From NCBI RefSeq assembly GCF_022539315.1, contig NC_066317.1, positions 64,699,179 to 64,763,178 on the forward strand: DNA of 64,000 nucleotides, written 5' to 3'. Both the position numbers and the translations under genes were made by a program. Each line of letters opens with the position of its first letter. The stretch's first letter is position 1. Positions 46,818 to 57,850 of the stretch are shown piece after piece. The notes beneath the pieces are model-generated. The model made no database searches. It had not been told where the DNA came from and worked only from the letters and a program-made list of their open reading frames with translations. This DNA comes from Serinus canaria. Its lineage: Eukaryota; Chordata; Aves; Passeriformes; Fringillidae.

Positions 46818-46950
46818 AGTCACAGAGTGGTTTGGGTTGAAAGGAACCTTCAGAGATGGTCAGGGCCACACCCCTGCCCCAGCCAGGGCCACCTTCCACC
46901 AGAGCAGGCTGCTCAAAGCCCTACCCAGCCTGGCCTTGAGCACTCCTTCA
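46818..46950 (-). mobile_element. CR1 LINE, short 3' end
   Basis: The plus strand shows AGTCACAGAGTGGTTTGGG, TTGAAAGGAACC, CACCTTCCACCAGAGCAGG, CTGCTCAAAGCCC and CCAGCCTGGCCTTGAGCAC, the inverted CR1 3' end. Only about 130 bases remain. Confidence 0.92.
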
Positions 46951-48840
46951 CTGCTAATTAAAATGATGCATTTGTCACTGATCCTTTCCCCCTAAATCTT
47001 CATGACAGCATTCCCACTGTTTCCCTTCTCTTCCCTTCCTCCCTCAGCACTTTCAGATGAATATTTCTGGGATTTGTGATTTTTGCTTTATTGCTAATGG
47101 TGTGTTGGGTTGGCAGCATTCTTTGCTTCATGCCTACCAAAATCTGGATGGAAGAGTTTAATGGATCTTGCACTGCACTGTAACAGTCAGCAGATTCAGG
47201 AAAAGAAAATTAATAACAAACCACTTTTCACTTCTAGAACTTTTGCCTCTGGCAAGGAAACTATTGATTATCTTTTTGTGATTGAATTGGTTTCTTTTCA
47301 CAAAGATACTTTATGTCAAAGTAGTCAAAAGCTTGGAATATGTACAAAATCCAGTAACTGACTTTTATTTTCTATATAACATGCAAAATCCAATTTTAAA
47401 GTAATTTAATAAAATGCACATTTAATATTTAATTTTTATTTCTCCTTACTCTTTTAAAATACAGAAGTTACATTGTGTTGATGCTATTTACCCCATCTGT
47501 TTCTAGTTTTTAAAAACTGTTTTGCCTTTCATACATTCTTATTTTTATTTAATGAACTAAACTTCCTTCTCTGGTGCTCTCGGTGCTACTTTTCTTGAAA
47601 TACTTATTATAAGCTCTTGAATTTTTGTACTGGTGGACTGATGGACCATGTAGGCCATTAGAAGAATTGAAAAGTTAAACAGCAGGAGTAGCACTGAAGG
47701 CATAATTAGGTGAAGCATTTGTAGCTTTGGGTATGACCTGTAATGAGGAATTCTCTATAATTCCTATTTCCTTCAAAGAAAAACTGCCTGGTTTTATGTG
47801 TGCAGGTCAATACTTAACCCCCCACCTGCTCTACCATTTGAATATTGCTCAGAATTACTCAGCCTGTTGCCATGTTTGGATGTTGCAGATAAAAACAATA
47901 TTCTAGAATCTTCTGTGCTACTCATGTTGCCCAATCAGGAAAAAACTGACATCCTGGTCAGAAGAGATTCAGGGTTTGAATGTTTCAGATATGTATTTCA
48001 ACATTTCATTGTGCTGTTGGACAGATTAATTGCATTTTTGTTTGCCACCTGCACTTTGTGTTGCATCAGGCCGTGTATCTCCAAAAGACACCTGTTGAAA
48101 GCTCTGATGAATTACACTTTTCCAAATAACACAGCACTGACACCCCGTAAGATTCCAGAGGGGAGAAGTGTGATGCTTGTTTTGCAAACACTATTTTCTT
48201 CCTTTTCTGTGCATTGTCAGTTTAGCTTTTTGATTTTCCCTAGTATAAGTTAAGGAAACAAAGATTGCAGCAGCAATAACATGGGCACATTGCCTCTCAC
48301 AAGTATCTTTTGTAAATAATTTAGGAAAAGAATTACTTCCCTGCATTCAGCTGGAGGAAAATTTAGCCAGATTGACTACATTTTAATCATCACATTTGTG
48401 CCTTCAGTTGCTAGAAGTATTTTGTTATGGTTATAAAGGCTGGCAATTAAAGCATAATGCTTCTGCCTCACACAAGACTCACAAGCACCTCTTTAACATC
48501 CTGGAGATGACCTGGCTGCATCCATTGAATTTGTGTTTTGGTACCCAGACACGGAGGGGTTTTTTTGACGTGTCACAGACTCAAATGTATGCATATGCAT
48601 TGCTTGTAGTGTGTTCCACTTCATCTGCTCTGTGGAGTTAGTGGATGTGACCTGCAGTGTCTCATCTAGTCCAATATTTCATCTTCAGAAGGAAAAGCTG
48701 CTCAAATCCCCATGGTTTGAGAGGCAACATTTGGCCATTATTGTTCCACTTTAGTTTAATGTCTGAAGCAAGAGGAACACTTCTAATTCTGCTTTATATT
48801 CAGTTACAAAGCTTTACCTGAAACATAAAATTCATTTAGG
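46951..48840. other. Unique sequence, nothing recognised
   Basis: AT-rich. A 151-codon frame at 47798-48253 contains hydrophobic patches and Cys residues but no family signature, and starts within ordinary-looking sequence; I treat it as chance. Confidence 0.45.
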
Positions 48841-48994
48841 AATCATAGAATGAACCATAAAATGGTTTGGGTTGGAAGGGTCATTATAGATCTCATTCCA
48901 ATCCCCTGCCATGAGCAGGGATACCTTCCCACCATCCACTAGACCAGCTGGAAGAACAAGATGCATCCAGCCTGGCCTTGAATACTTCCAAGAT
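48841..48994 (-). mobile_element. CR1 LINE, short 3' end
   Basis: AATCATAGAATGAACCATAA followed by AATGGTTTGGGTTGGAAGGG, CCCCTGCCATGAGCAGGGA and CCAGCCTGGCCTTGAATAC is the inverted CR1 3' end. The tail shows two ATCATAGAAT/ACCATAAAAT units of the terminal octamer-type repeat. Confidence 0.93.
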
Positions 48995-51889
48995 CACTCT
49001 CCTTTCCTCTTTGCTTTCCCCAACATTCAGCATAATGTTTTATGTTCTTGTTTTGGGGAGGGCTATTGTCCTGTGCCTGTAGAAAGCCACTATATAAATT
49101 ATTGTTAGGTGCCTGGTTATACCTTCTAAGCAGATCACTCCCTTTTAAAATCATTTTGAGCTCCAAACATGCCAGTTATTCAGCAGAGAGTAAATACTTA
49201 CTTCCTGGAGGTGGTTTTTTTTTTTTTCTTTCTTTAATGACACAGCTATATTGGCCTTCTCTTTAGTTTGAACATGAAATGGCCATTCCGAGGAAGAAAT
49301 CTCCTTGTTCAACACTCAACAGAAAACTCAAGTAAATCTGATGATCTGTGGGTCTATTGTTTTCATACTGGTCCACGTTGACATAAAATCTCTCCATCTT
49401 CTTTGCAACCTTTGGTATCAAAATATTTGTGCTGTTAAACTGAAGGCAGAAATGACAAAATCCTGTTGACAAGTACATATAGTAAAAGCAAGAGTGGATA
49501 TGTATGTTACTGTTTTCCAGATCAGTAACCTCAGTTACATGGGCTTAAACATGATGGTGCAGACCCAAAATGCAGCAGGTCTCCAGGACCTCCAGGATCT
49601 CCAGGATCTTCAGCTTTTCCTTGTCTGGCATGTGATGGTGCCAGAGGGGGAACAGTGGATGTGTGCTTGTCTGACTGTGTGCCTTCTGTAGGGAAGCAGA
49701 CAGATCTCCTTCTGTAAATTTGTTTTATTCTCAGCTGGACAATGGAGATGTTCTGCTGATCTCCAGTGGTGCCCTGCATGACTGGACCTAAATGTTGGGA
49801 TGAGGTGCACCAGTAAGGGATTTAGGGGTCATAAATGCTGTTAGCTGTGCAGTTCTTCCTGCAGGATCTAGGGAAGGTTTTGCTATGCTTAAAGACTTTT
49901 CTGCTCCAGTTTTCTTGAGCATGTTACAAAGTTAAAGCTTCATTTAAACAGCATGGGGAAGAGGGACAGAAAAGTTTGAAGCTGGGTTCCCTGGAGGAGG
50001 TTCAGTTTGAAATGTAGAAGCAGTGGTTTGTAACAGATCAGTGTGAGCAATTCCCACTGATACAAGCAGCCACCAAAGGATGGAGGAGAGAAGAGCCAGC
50101 AGGAGGTCCTAAACTCTGGAACTTGCTCCTTTTCCGATCAAAGTCCAGATATTTTTATTCTTAGGATATGCTTCAAAACTTGAAGGGCGTTTTTGTCAGA
50201 TGACTGTGGTATCTTCTTATTATGTTGAGGGAAATCTGTGTGGATTTTCCAAAGTGACTGTGATGTCTATGATTCCAACTCATGAATTTGTTATAAAATT
50301 CCACATAGTTTGTTGGTTTTGGTTTTTTTTAAGTGATCAAATCACAAAGTATATAGGAAGCATATATCTGTGTATGGAGTTGTAAGAAATGTCATGGGAA
50401 TTTTCAGTCTGATACTGCAGATCAGTACAAATGAAGCCAACTCGGTAATTTCAGAACTTAGCAGTTCTTTTGCATCAGAAGTAGGACTCAGAAATGTTAC
50501 TTTCCACAGGATGATTTGTTTTTTCCCTCTTGCATCTCATGGAGATGTCAACATTTGCAAAATTAGGTCATTTTAACCATGGAAGTTAAGAGGAGCAAAC
50601 CATTAGAATTTCAATGTGGGAAACAGCAGGAGGGAGTTTGAGGTCAGGAGAGACCAGCCGAGGTCACTCAGGGCAGGATGGCCAAGCTCACTGACTTCTT
50701 TTTTAAAGCAGTCCCAATACCTTGCCTGGCCCTGGCTGGAACGGGGGGAAAGTCCTCCTTCAAATGTTTTCCTCTGAAGAGCAATCTCAGTAAATTAAAG
50801 TTATAAGTCTAGTGGTTTCAGATACAAATCCCACTTTGGCACAGTGCCCTACTACACTCCCCTACTCAATTCAAGGATTTAAATCTGAAACCTTTCCTCT
50901 TTTGGGCTGCACTCCTGTGATTTGGTCCATGTGGTTTGAGATATGAACATCAAAATCACTAACATTAAATGCACTTTTAAAAAATTATCCAAAATAAGTG
51001 ATTAGGAATGAAATGGCCATATTTTTATGCATTATTTATGAACAAATATTTGATAACCTGACCACATTTTTCATCTCTAGGGCAGTTTAATTAAATAAAA
51101 CAAAATGTAGAAAAAATAAATTAGAACTTTATTTAACCCAAGCAAACTTTTTATTAAAACAGAAATCAGTTTGCCATCTGTTATAATTGATGGAGGTCTA
51201 AATTGTCTTTTTTTCATAGGAACATTTAGCAGACTGAGCTATATTTAAATCACAAGGTTTGTACTTAGAACATCCAGAAATTAGGTTATTATTTATTAAA
51301 AGACCCACTGCATTCTCATTTCAGTAGTGATGAATGCAGGAAAACTTGTTTCCATCATCGAATTTTCAAGTACAATTACTTAGCTGTGCTCATGCAATTA
51401 CTGCTAAAATGTCATATATAAAAATGACTGTATAATCACATTTACAAAAATGTACCAGAGGATGGTATTTCTCTGGATGCTGGAAGAGAAGACTCTAGGA
51501 AATACTGCTTCATCTGGGTTGTTGTGTTTTATAATTGCCCAAACTGTACCTAAAATACTAAAAATGGGTATTTTTCTGAATAGTCACCTCATTGTTTATA
51601 GTGATTAGTCCAGATAAGAATTTAGGAAGAGGCCTAGGCAACAGTTAAATTAAATTTTAGAAGCCACACTCTTCTTAAGAGCTGTAATTTTGCTCCCAGT
51701 AGGCTTTTAAATGCTACTCACATGCTGCCTTCTAAGTCCCATTATAGATGTCAGTGCTCCTTAAGTTTGGCTTTGTTTAAAAAGAAAAAAACAACCCTTC
51801 CTTTTGAATGAAATGTGCAAGCAAATCATTAGATTAAATTGCTCAGGAAATGATATGTGTAAATTGGATCTGCAGAGTCGTTCCACAGC
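48995..51889. other. Unique sequence; TAAT/MEF2/POU-like patch near 51.0 kb
   Basis: No supported exon or repeat family. 51012-51055 carries GGCCATATTTTTATGCATTA and ATTTATGAACAAATATTTG, reminiscent of CArG/MEF2 and POU words, in otherwise unique DNA. A T-run lies near 49219-49227. Confidence 0.4.
49581..49613. repeat. 9-bp tandem repeat (CTCCAGGAT)
   Basis: CTCCAGGAC, CTCCAGGAT, CTCCAGGAT and a partial CTTCAG follow one another, encoding a Leu-Gln-Asp repeat in one frame. No collagen or other gene context supports coding. Confidence 0.85.
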
Positions 51890-52340
51890 CTCCAGTAAAC
51901 TTGGAATCTAAGGGAATGGCATGGGTGGAAGAGGGGAGAGGCTGCGAAGGAGGAATTTAGAAATACTGCCCTGGCATGCAGGGACAGTGTTAGGAAAGTC
52001 AAAGCTCAGGTTGAGACTTGAATGTCAAAGGCAAGGAAAAGCTTCCACAACTACAGGGGTAGGATGAGGATTGGGATGTGTTTCTAGGGACATGATGCAG
52101 AAGAGGGTGACTGGGAACAGTCAGCATGAATTTATCCCAGATAGGCCCTGCTGTGTAGGTACATTCACTTTGAAGATCAGGGGACAGTGGTGAATAATGT
52201 TTTCCTCAGTTAGAACAAGGCTTTTTGTCACAGTGTTATCCAAGCTGGGGGTGTGTGGTGAGATGGTTGTGTAAGGTGGGCAAGCAGAGAGGTTGTGTCT
52301 AGTGCCATCTACTCTTTATTTTCTGGAAACAACAGCAAGT
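51890..52340 (+). mobile_element. Ancient CR1-type LINE, ORF2 remnant
   Basis: Old CR1 ORF2 order is visible: GTTAGGAAAGTCAAAGCTCA at about 51991 (cf. V-R-K-x-K-A-Q), GGGAACAGTCAGCATGAATT at about 52112 (cf. the RT S-Q-H-G-F motif), GGCCCTGCTGT, GGGGACAGTGGTGAATAATG at about 52180, CAAGGCTTTTTGTCACAGTG at about 52216 (cf. S-K-A-F-D-T-V) and GTAAGGTGGGCAAG near 52272. The frame is broken. The borders are soft. It lies head-on with the younger copy that starts at 52489. Confidence 0.66.
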
Positions 52341-52488
52341 GGAGGAGGATCTGTTGTGTTAGAAGGCCTTGTTTAACAGTAGCAGATGAAGGCAGGCAGT
52401 GATACCAGAGTAGAACTGCAGCTTTTGACTACAACCAGTATCTCCAGATTTCAAAACTTGTATGTGTTTTTCACTTGTTTAGTTTATA

Positions 52489-53150
52489 GAGTCACAGAAT
52501 GGTTGGGTTTGAAAAGCCTGTAGTGATCTTCTTGTTCCAATGCCCTTGCCCTGGGCAGGGACACCTTCCACCAGGCCAGGCTGCTCAAAGCTCCCTCCAG
52601 CCAGCCCTTGAGCACTTCCAGGAACGGGGCCTCATCACTCTCACAGTAAAGAATTTCTTCCTTAAATCTAGTCTAAACCTACTCCCTGTCAGTTTGAAGC
52701 CATTCCCCCTTGTCCTGTCACTCCATGTACTTGTCAAAAGTCCCTCTCCAGGTTTTTTTAAGCCCCTTTAGTCATTGGAAGATGCTTCAAGGTCTCCCTG
52801 GAGCCTTCTCTTCTCCAGGCTGAACACCCCCAGCTCTCTCATCCTGTCCCCACAGCAGAGGGGCTCCTCTGATCACTTTTGTGGCTCCTCTGGACTTGCT
52901 CCAACAGATCAATGTTGTACTCATGTTGGGGACCCAGAGCTGCAGGCAGCTCTGCAGGTGGGGTCTCACCAGAGCAGAGCAGAGGGCAAAGTCCCCTCCC
53001 TTGATCTGCCCACCCTGCTTTGGATGCAGCCCAGGACACAGGTGGATTCTGGGCTGAGTGGACATGGCCAGGCCATGTGGAGCTTCTCACCCACCAGCAC
53101 CCCAAAGTCCTTCTCCTGGGGCTGCTCTCAGCCCATCCTCCACTGCATTC
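52489..53150 (-). mobile_element. CR1 LINE, about 660 bp, 3' end present
   Basis: The plus strand begins with GAGTCACAGAATGGTTGGG, then CCTGGGCAGGGACACCTTCC, CTCACAGTAAAGAATTTC, CCCCTTGTCCTGTCACTCC, CTTCTCTTCCAGGCTGAAC-type sequence and CCAAAGTCCTTCTCCTGGGG at the far end. The minus strand (53065-52787) keeps ORF2 peptides such as FALCSALVRPHLQSCLQLW and RGATKVIRG, the C-terminal region of the CR1 polyprotein. Frameshifts and stops break it. It is moderately young by retained identity. Confidence 0.94.
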
Positions 53151-55540
53151 ATGGTTAGAGGCCTTCCCTGAGGACAGGTTTGCATTGAGCCTGCTGAAGG
53201 AGAGTCAGAAATGTAGGACAAAGCCAGTGGAGATTTTATTCTCCTCATTAAACTTATTAACACCCTTGTCTTGGAAGCTCTGTCAACATGCAGGGAAACA
53301 GAGAGCTTATATTAATCAATCATTAGTTAAGGTCTGAAATGCAAGCAAGAGGTCAGGTTCTGCTAAGCCCTTGTGGAAAGATGGGACAAGTCCACACGAC
53401 TGTGCTGCCCTCATTTGACCATGGGCAAATCCTGGTGGGAGGGCGGCTGCAGGAGCAGCAAGCTCTGGAGTTTGGAAGGATTTTCCTATAAAAGATTATT
53501 CCATGGCAGAAATCATCCCCTTCTGCTTTCTGAGACTGATGTCAGCAGAGGCCAGTTTTCATCCTATAAATACCTGTTTATTGTTCACCTTTTTCCCCCA
53601 TCATCTTGCCTATAGCTAATTTGTAATAGGAAAGAGAATTTAGCCAAGAGAATGTGTGGTAAAAGGTTGTTCTTATTTTGTATTGTTCTTATATCTGTAT
53701 TTTGCTAAAAATGAGTTACCAAAAAAGTTGATTTTAAGGCAGGTAATACCCAGGGCAGGGTACAGTACTGATTTAAACATTTATTTTATGATGACATATG
53801 CTATTCCAATAGTTGCAGGAAGCATTATAATAAAATATGGATTTATTTTACTGAAAATCTTTCAAAATTTTAGTACAGCTGTGAGCTGAGGTTTATTTTG
53901 GCACACTTAACTGTCCTGTCATCTACAGTAAATGTTTAATTGAATCCCTCTGGTCTTTCAGTTTAACATCTTGAAAACTATAATCTGAATAACAGTGATA
54001 TTGTTGTTTCATGTTCATAACTATTTTGAGAGCTACGAAAAACAAAAATTAGGTTGTGTTAGTGTCATTCTATGTAGTAAATAGTTAAAGATTTAATTGG
54101 AAAATTCAGTCTTAGCATATGCAGGTCTTGCATACTTGGAGGGCAAGTGATTGAGTTCAGGAACATCAAGGCTTGGTCCATAAAGGAAAAAGAGACTTCT
54201 CAATTTTCCCAATGGATTGGAAAACAGAAAAATTGATAATGGAAACTGCAGACCTATACACAGTTCACACTTACTTCATGTAGCATAATTATTGCAGAAG
54301 TGATGTGTGTGTTGTGCTTCTCAGGTCCCAGGAAAAGATTTGATTATTTTTTTAATCCAGGAAGTGTTTTGTGCAATTAATACTAGCCCTGTGGGGGAGG
54401 ATGAGGAATCAGCTTTGTGGGCAGATTTTGGTTTAATTTTGGATTCAGAGGATCTGTTTGTCTAGACCTGAGGGGTGGGATGTCCATGGCACAGGCATGG
54501 TGAGTTAAACACGTGCAGGTCTTTGCTGGGTAAAAATTCAGGATGAGAGAAGAGCCCAGGCAGATGGAGGCACTGACATCTATTATTGATAGCTATGGTT
54601 GTGATTGGAGTACAGTTACACAGATTGCTAAAAGCTCAGAGCTGAGATAGCCATCTCATAGGGAGCAGGATTGTCTTACACCCGCTGTGTTTAGTTCTCT
54701 GTACAACAGAGGTATAGCTGGCATTAAAAAATAAATGTACAAACCACACTGGGGTTGACAGTCTTTTCTTGATTCTAACAACAGTAGGTTTTTTGGTGGT
54801 GTAAATGCTTCAGCAACACATGAAGACAATTTTTATTGATTTTAATTTCTCCTTTACGTATGCCATTATTAATTTATTAGTGTTTTGGTGATCCTTTCAG
54901 GTTTTGCCCACACAATTCTTACAGCAATTTTTACAGTTTAGCTTCCTAATTGGATTCCTGTTTTAAAATGAAAGTAAGTTTTCCTTAATCTTGACCTGCC
55001 AGGTTTATCTACCCTTGAAAGGACCACTCCTCTCTCATCAACTCTGTTTGTCATGTAGTAGTAAAGCATTCAGCTCTAGCAGAAGTCAACAAAAAATATG
55101 ATTCAGTGGGAGGCTGATGTGATACTTTTAAAACACAGTAGCTGTATTAAAACAAATGTAATTTTACAGACCTTCACATTTATATTGTATTTTTTTTTTA
55201 GCAGTAGGAACTTCCTGGCAATAAGGTGACCTGTGTTCATGGACATGAGACATATCAGGGGGAGTGCAAACTGCAGGTTAGATAATCAGCCTCCTACAGA
55301 TTGCTACAGGATATTTCCTTACAGGGAAGCACTGTCTGATCTTTACCATATCCACTGTGAAACCAGAATGATGCCACACTACTGACACAGCTGAGATCAA
55401 CAGCATGGATGAATGTGTGTCTGCCTTGGTCTCCTTAGTCATATGGAGAATGACTCCTCAGTTGTAGTGGGATATCTAAGTATTTTATGGATTTGATCTG
55501 ACAGCAAGCATGAGTGTTTAATAGGCAAATATTATACATT
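53151..55540. other. Unique sequence, nothing recognised
   Basis: No supported exon or repeat. A T-run is at 55191-55199. Bases 53656-53889 carry a 77-codon hydrophobic frame with no recognised family; not mitochondrial in order or content. Confidence 0.45.
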
Positions 55541-55668
55541 CTTTAAAGATGAGGAACCTGGATACATAGAAGGGAAGTGGTTTAGCATCACAAGGTTGGT
55601 AAGAGACTGGTGACAGAATCAGGAACTGATTGTATGTTTCCCAGATCTTGGTTGCTGCATTAATCCTT
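55541..55668 (+). mobile_element. MIR-like (CORE/ancient) SINE fragment
   Basis: CTTTAAAGATGAGGAACCTG, ACATAGAAGGGAAGTGGTTT, CATCACAAGGTTGGTAAGAG, GTGACAGAATCAGGAACTGA and CCCAGATCTTGG follow the order of the 3' half of the MIR SINE (ATGAGGAAACTGAGGC, AGAGGTTAAGTGACTTG, GGTCACACAGC, GGCAGAGCCAGGA, CCCAGATC). MIR is a tRNA-derived SINE dispersed by L2 and old enough to be shared among amniotes. It is diverged, and the 5' half is not recognised. A related avian CORE-SINE cannot be excluded. Confidence 0.6.
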
Positions 55669-57569
55669 CTAATTTCTCCCAGTTTTGAAGTGCCCTGTTC
55701 CCTTACAAAAGCAACTGCCAGCAGAATTTCTCTAGGCTCTGTCTTGTGCAACTTTTTGCAGACTTGAGTGGAAAAGTCTGAGCTGTGTCATCAGTTAGAA
55801 TGTCAGCAAGTTAAATACCAAAAATTGATGGGCAGCAAACAGTTCTGCTTGACAGAATACAAGAATAGTCTTGCAGTGCTGAGAGACAACGTGTTCAGAA
55901 AAGCACTGACTGAGCTAAACCTGAGCAAGGCAGCAGTGTTGGTCCCTCAGGACTCTGCCATTATCCAGTGGGGGACATTTCTGCCAGCAGCATTCCCTGT
56001 GTGAGGCGATGAAGGAGCCACAAACTCCATCTCAAACCAGTCTGCTCTTGGAGCACCCAGCCCTGTGACCTGTTCATTCATCCCTGGTCTCCAGACATCC
56101 CATTTTGGTGCACTTGGATACACAAGTGTATGAGCCCCAAACTGTTTCAGTTATCAAATGGCAGTAAAAAGAACTTGGTATGAATTTAGAACTGAAAGTT
56201 CCTGAGGTCAGTGTTTCCCATGCTGTGTGGGGCTTCCCACTGAAGCCCTGTAGAAATGTCTCTCCTCTTGTCTGTGGTGCTCTCAGTGGGATCACCACGA
56301 GCTCTCTCCTGGAAATCAGCTGGTTTATGGTAAGACATCTCTCTTCATCTCAACTTCTCAGTAGTAATTGCTTTTTGTTAATGGATGTCAGGAGCAGGGG
56401 GAGACTGGTATCAGGAGATGATGCCCTGTGAGAGACAGCTCATCTGTTCTGTTCATTCCTGGAGGAAGTGAGGCAGTGACCAGCCATTAGTCAACTTCAA
56501 GTTTTTGGAGCTGTAACTCCCCAAAGTGCAGGATCCAGAAGGAATTACCAGGTTACCTCAAACTCTCTTTGTATCATGTACATATCTGATACAGTTCAGC
56601 CCCAGATGTTTTATTAGACTGATCTTTCAGAATGGCATTTGAAGTATTCAGGAGATATAGACATGGCCATAACCTTTGTAGTATAGTCAATAACATCCAC
56701 TTCAACAACAACAAGAAGAAAATAAGCTAGAAAATACAGACTTTTGAATGAGCTTCTAAGCTGCTCAGTGTTATGATGTCTTCCTTTAAGATTAGGCAGG
56801 CTTTTAGTGTCTGGTATTTCCCCCTGCAAAGTGTAATCACGTTATCTCTCAGGGAATTTTGGCATTCTGAGTACATTGTGTTCTTCAAGGCATTTTTTTC
56901 TTCAGCGCTGAGTTTTTCTTTTTGCAGCCTTTTGCCCTTACAGAATATGGATGCCAGAGCTGGCAGCAACAGTTCACTGGTTATAATGTTGGTAATCCTG
57001 TCCACAATGGCAAAAATTTCCTCCATACTTGAATTTAAGGATTTTTTCAAGGAAACATGACTTCCTCATGTTGAGGTGTGGTTCTTGGAGCTCACACAGT
57101 TGCACATCCCTTTTCAGGCTCTTAATTCCCTACCCTGTCAGTATGACAGTAGTCTTTTCTAATGGCAAAGCTTTCCATCTTGGATTTATTAAAGCATGTT
57201 TTGTTTCTTTATTTATCTGTGATCCAAAATGACTGCATGATTGCACTTTTGCTATTATTTTTAGTCAGTTATTATTGTTTTTATGATGTTCCTAGTAATT
57301 TTTGCAAAGATTTTTTATTTATGTCCACATTGTTGGTGAAGATGATGACAAATACCCATTGGAAATATTTTTACTGAGAGAGTTTTTCATTGACAAATGT
57401 GTCCTAAGATAATTGATCATAATCCTTTAAATATGTGTTTGTTTTTATCAGCCTTGTAGAGCACTAACTTCTTAAACCAGAATGTCAGTAGTGTTAACTT
57501 GGATACCCTGCAAAGCTCTAATTTGTTGCATCTTCATGGCTGCCTTAAATGAATTTGTTAGATATTTAT
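55669..57569. other. Unique sequence, nothing recognised
   Basis: No supported exon or repeat. Overlapping frames at 56.7-57.1 kb on both strands (up to 107 codons) lack domains. Confidence 0.45.
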
Positions 57570-57850
57570 GAATCCTGGTGATGAATCCAGTATAAGAATT
57601 CAGATTATTAATTTTTAATGAAAATAATTTGCTATTTAGTAGAAATAATCAGCAGTGTGTAAGTACACAGTGTCTGGATTTCATTAGTTGTTCATTCTTG
57701 TTGGCCAGATCGAGTTTAGAAATAAATTTTCGTACCAGATGTGCCAAATGGCCCAAGAATTTCAACAATTGTACTTTATTAATTAATTGAGACCATAATC
57801 TAGTATTAGGAAAAAGATATTTAAAAAAGAATTTAATAAAACCCCCATAA
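57570..57850. promoter_or_regulatory. Candidate conserved non-coding element
   Basis: A repeat-free stretch dense in transcription-factor words: ATTAATTTTTAATG near 57606, TCATTAGTTGTTCATTC near 57681, NFI-like halves TTGGC (57701) and GCCAA (57743), ACAATTGT (57765-57772), and TTAATTAATTGA near 57779. Retained CpGs (GATCGAG, TTTTCGTACC) in AT-rich sequence suggest constraint. Function is inferred. Confidence 0.3.

Noticed and set aside
47798..48253. 151-codon plus-strand frame
   Set aside because: No family signature; hydrophobic and Cys content typical of AT-rich non-coding DNA.
49581..49613. Leu-Gln-Asp repeat as possible coding repeat
   Set aside because: Explained by a 3.7-copy 9-bp tandem repeat within a short frame without other coding support.
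53656..53889. Hydrophobic 77-codon frame considered as mitochondrial insertion
   Set aside because: Order of residues does not correspond to a mitochondrial protein and flanks are unrelated.
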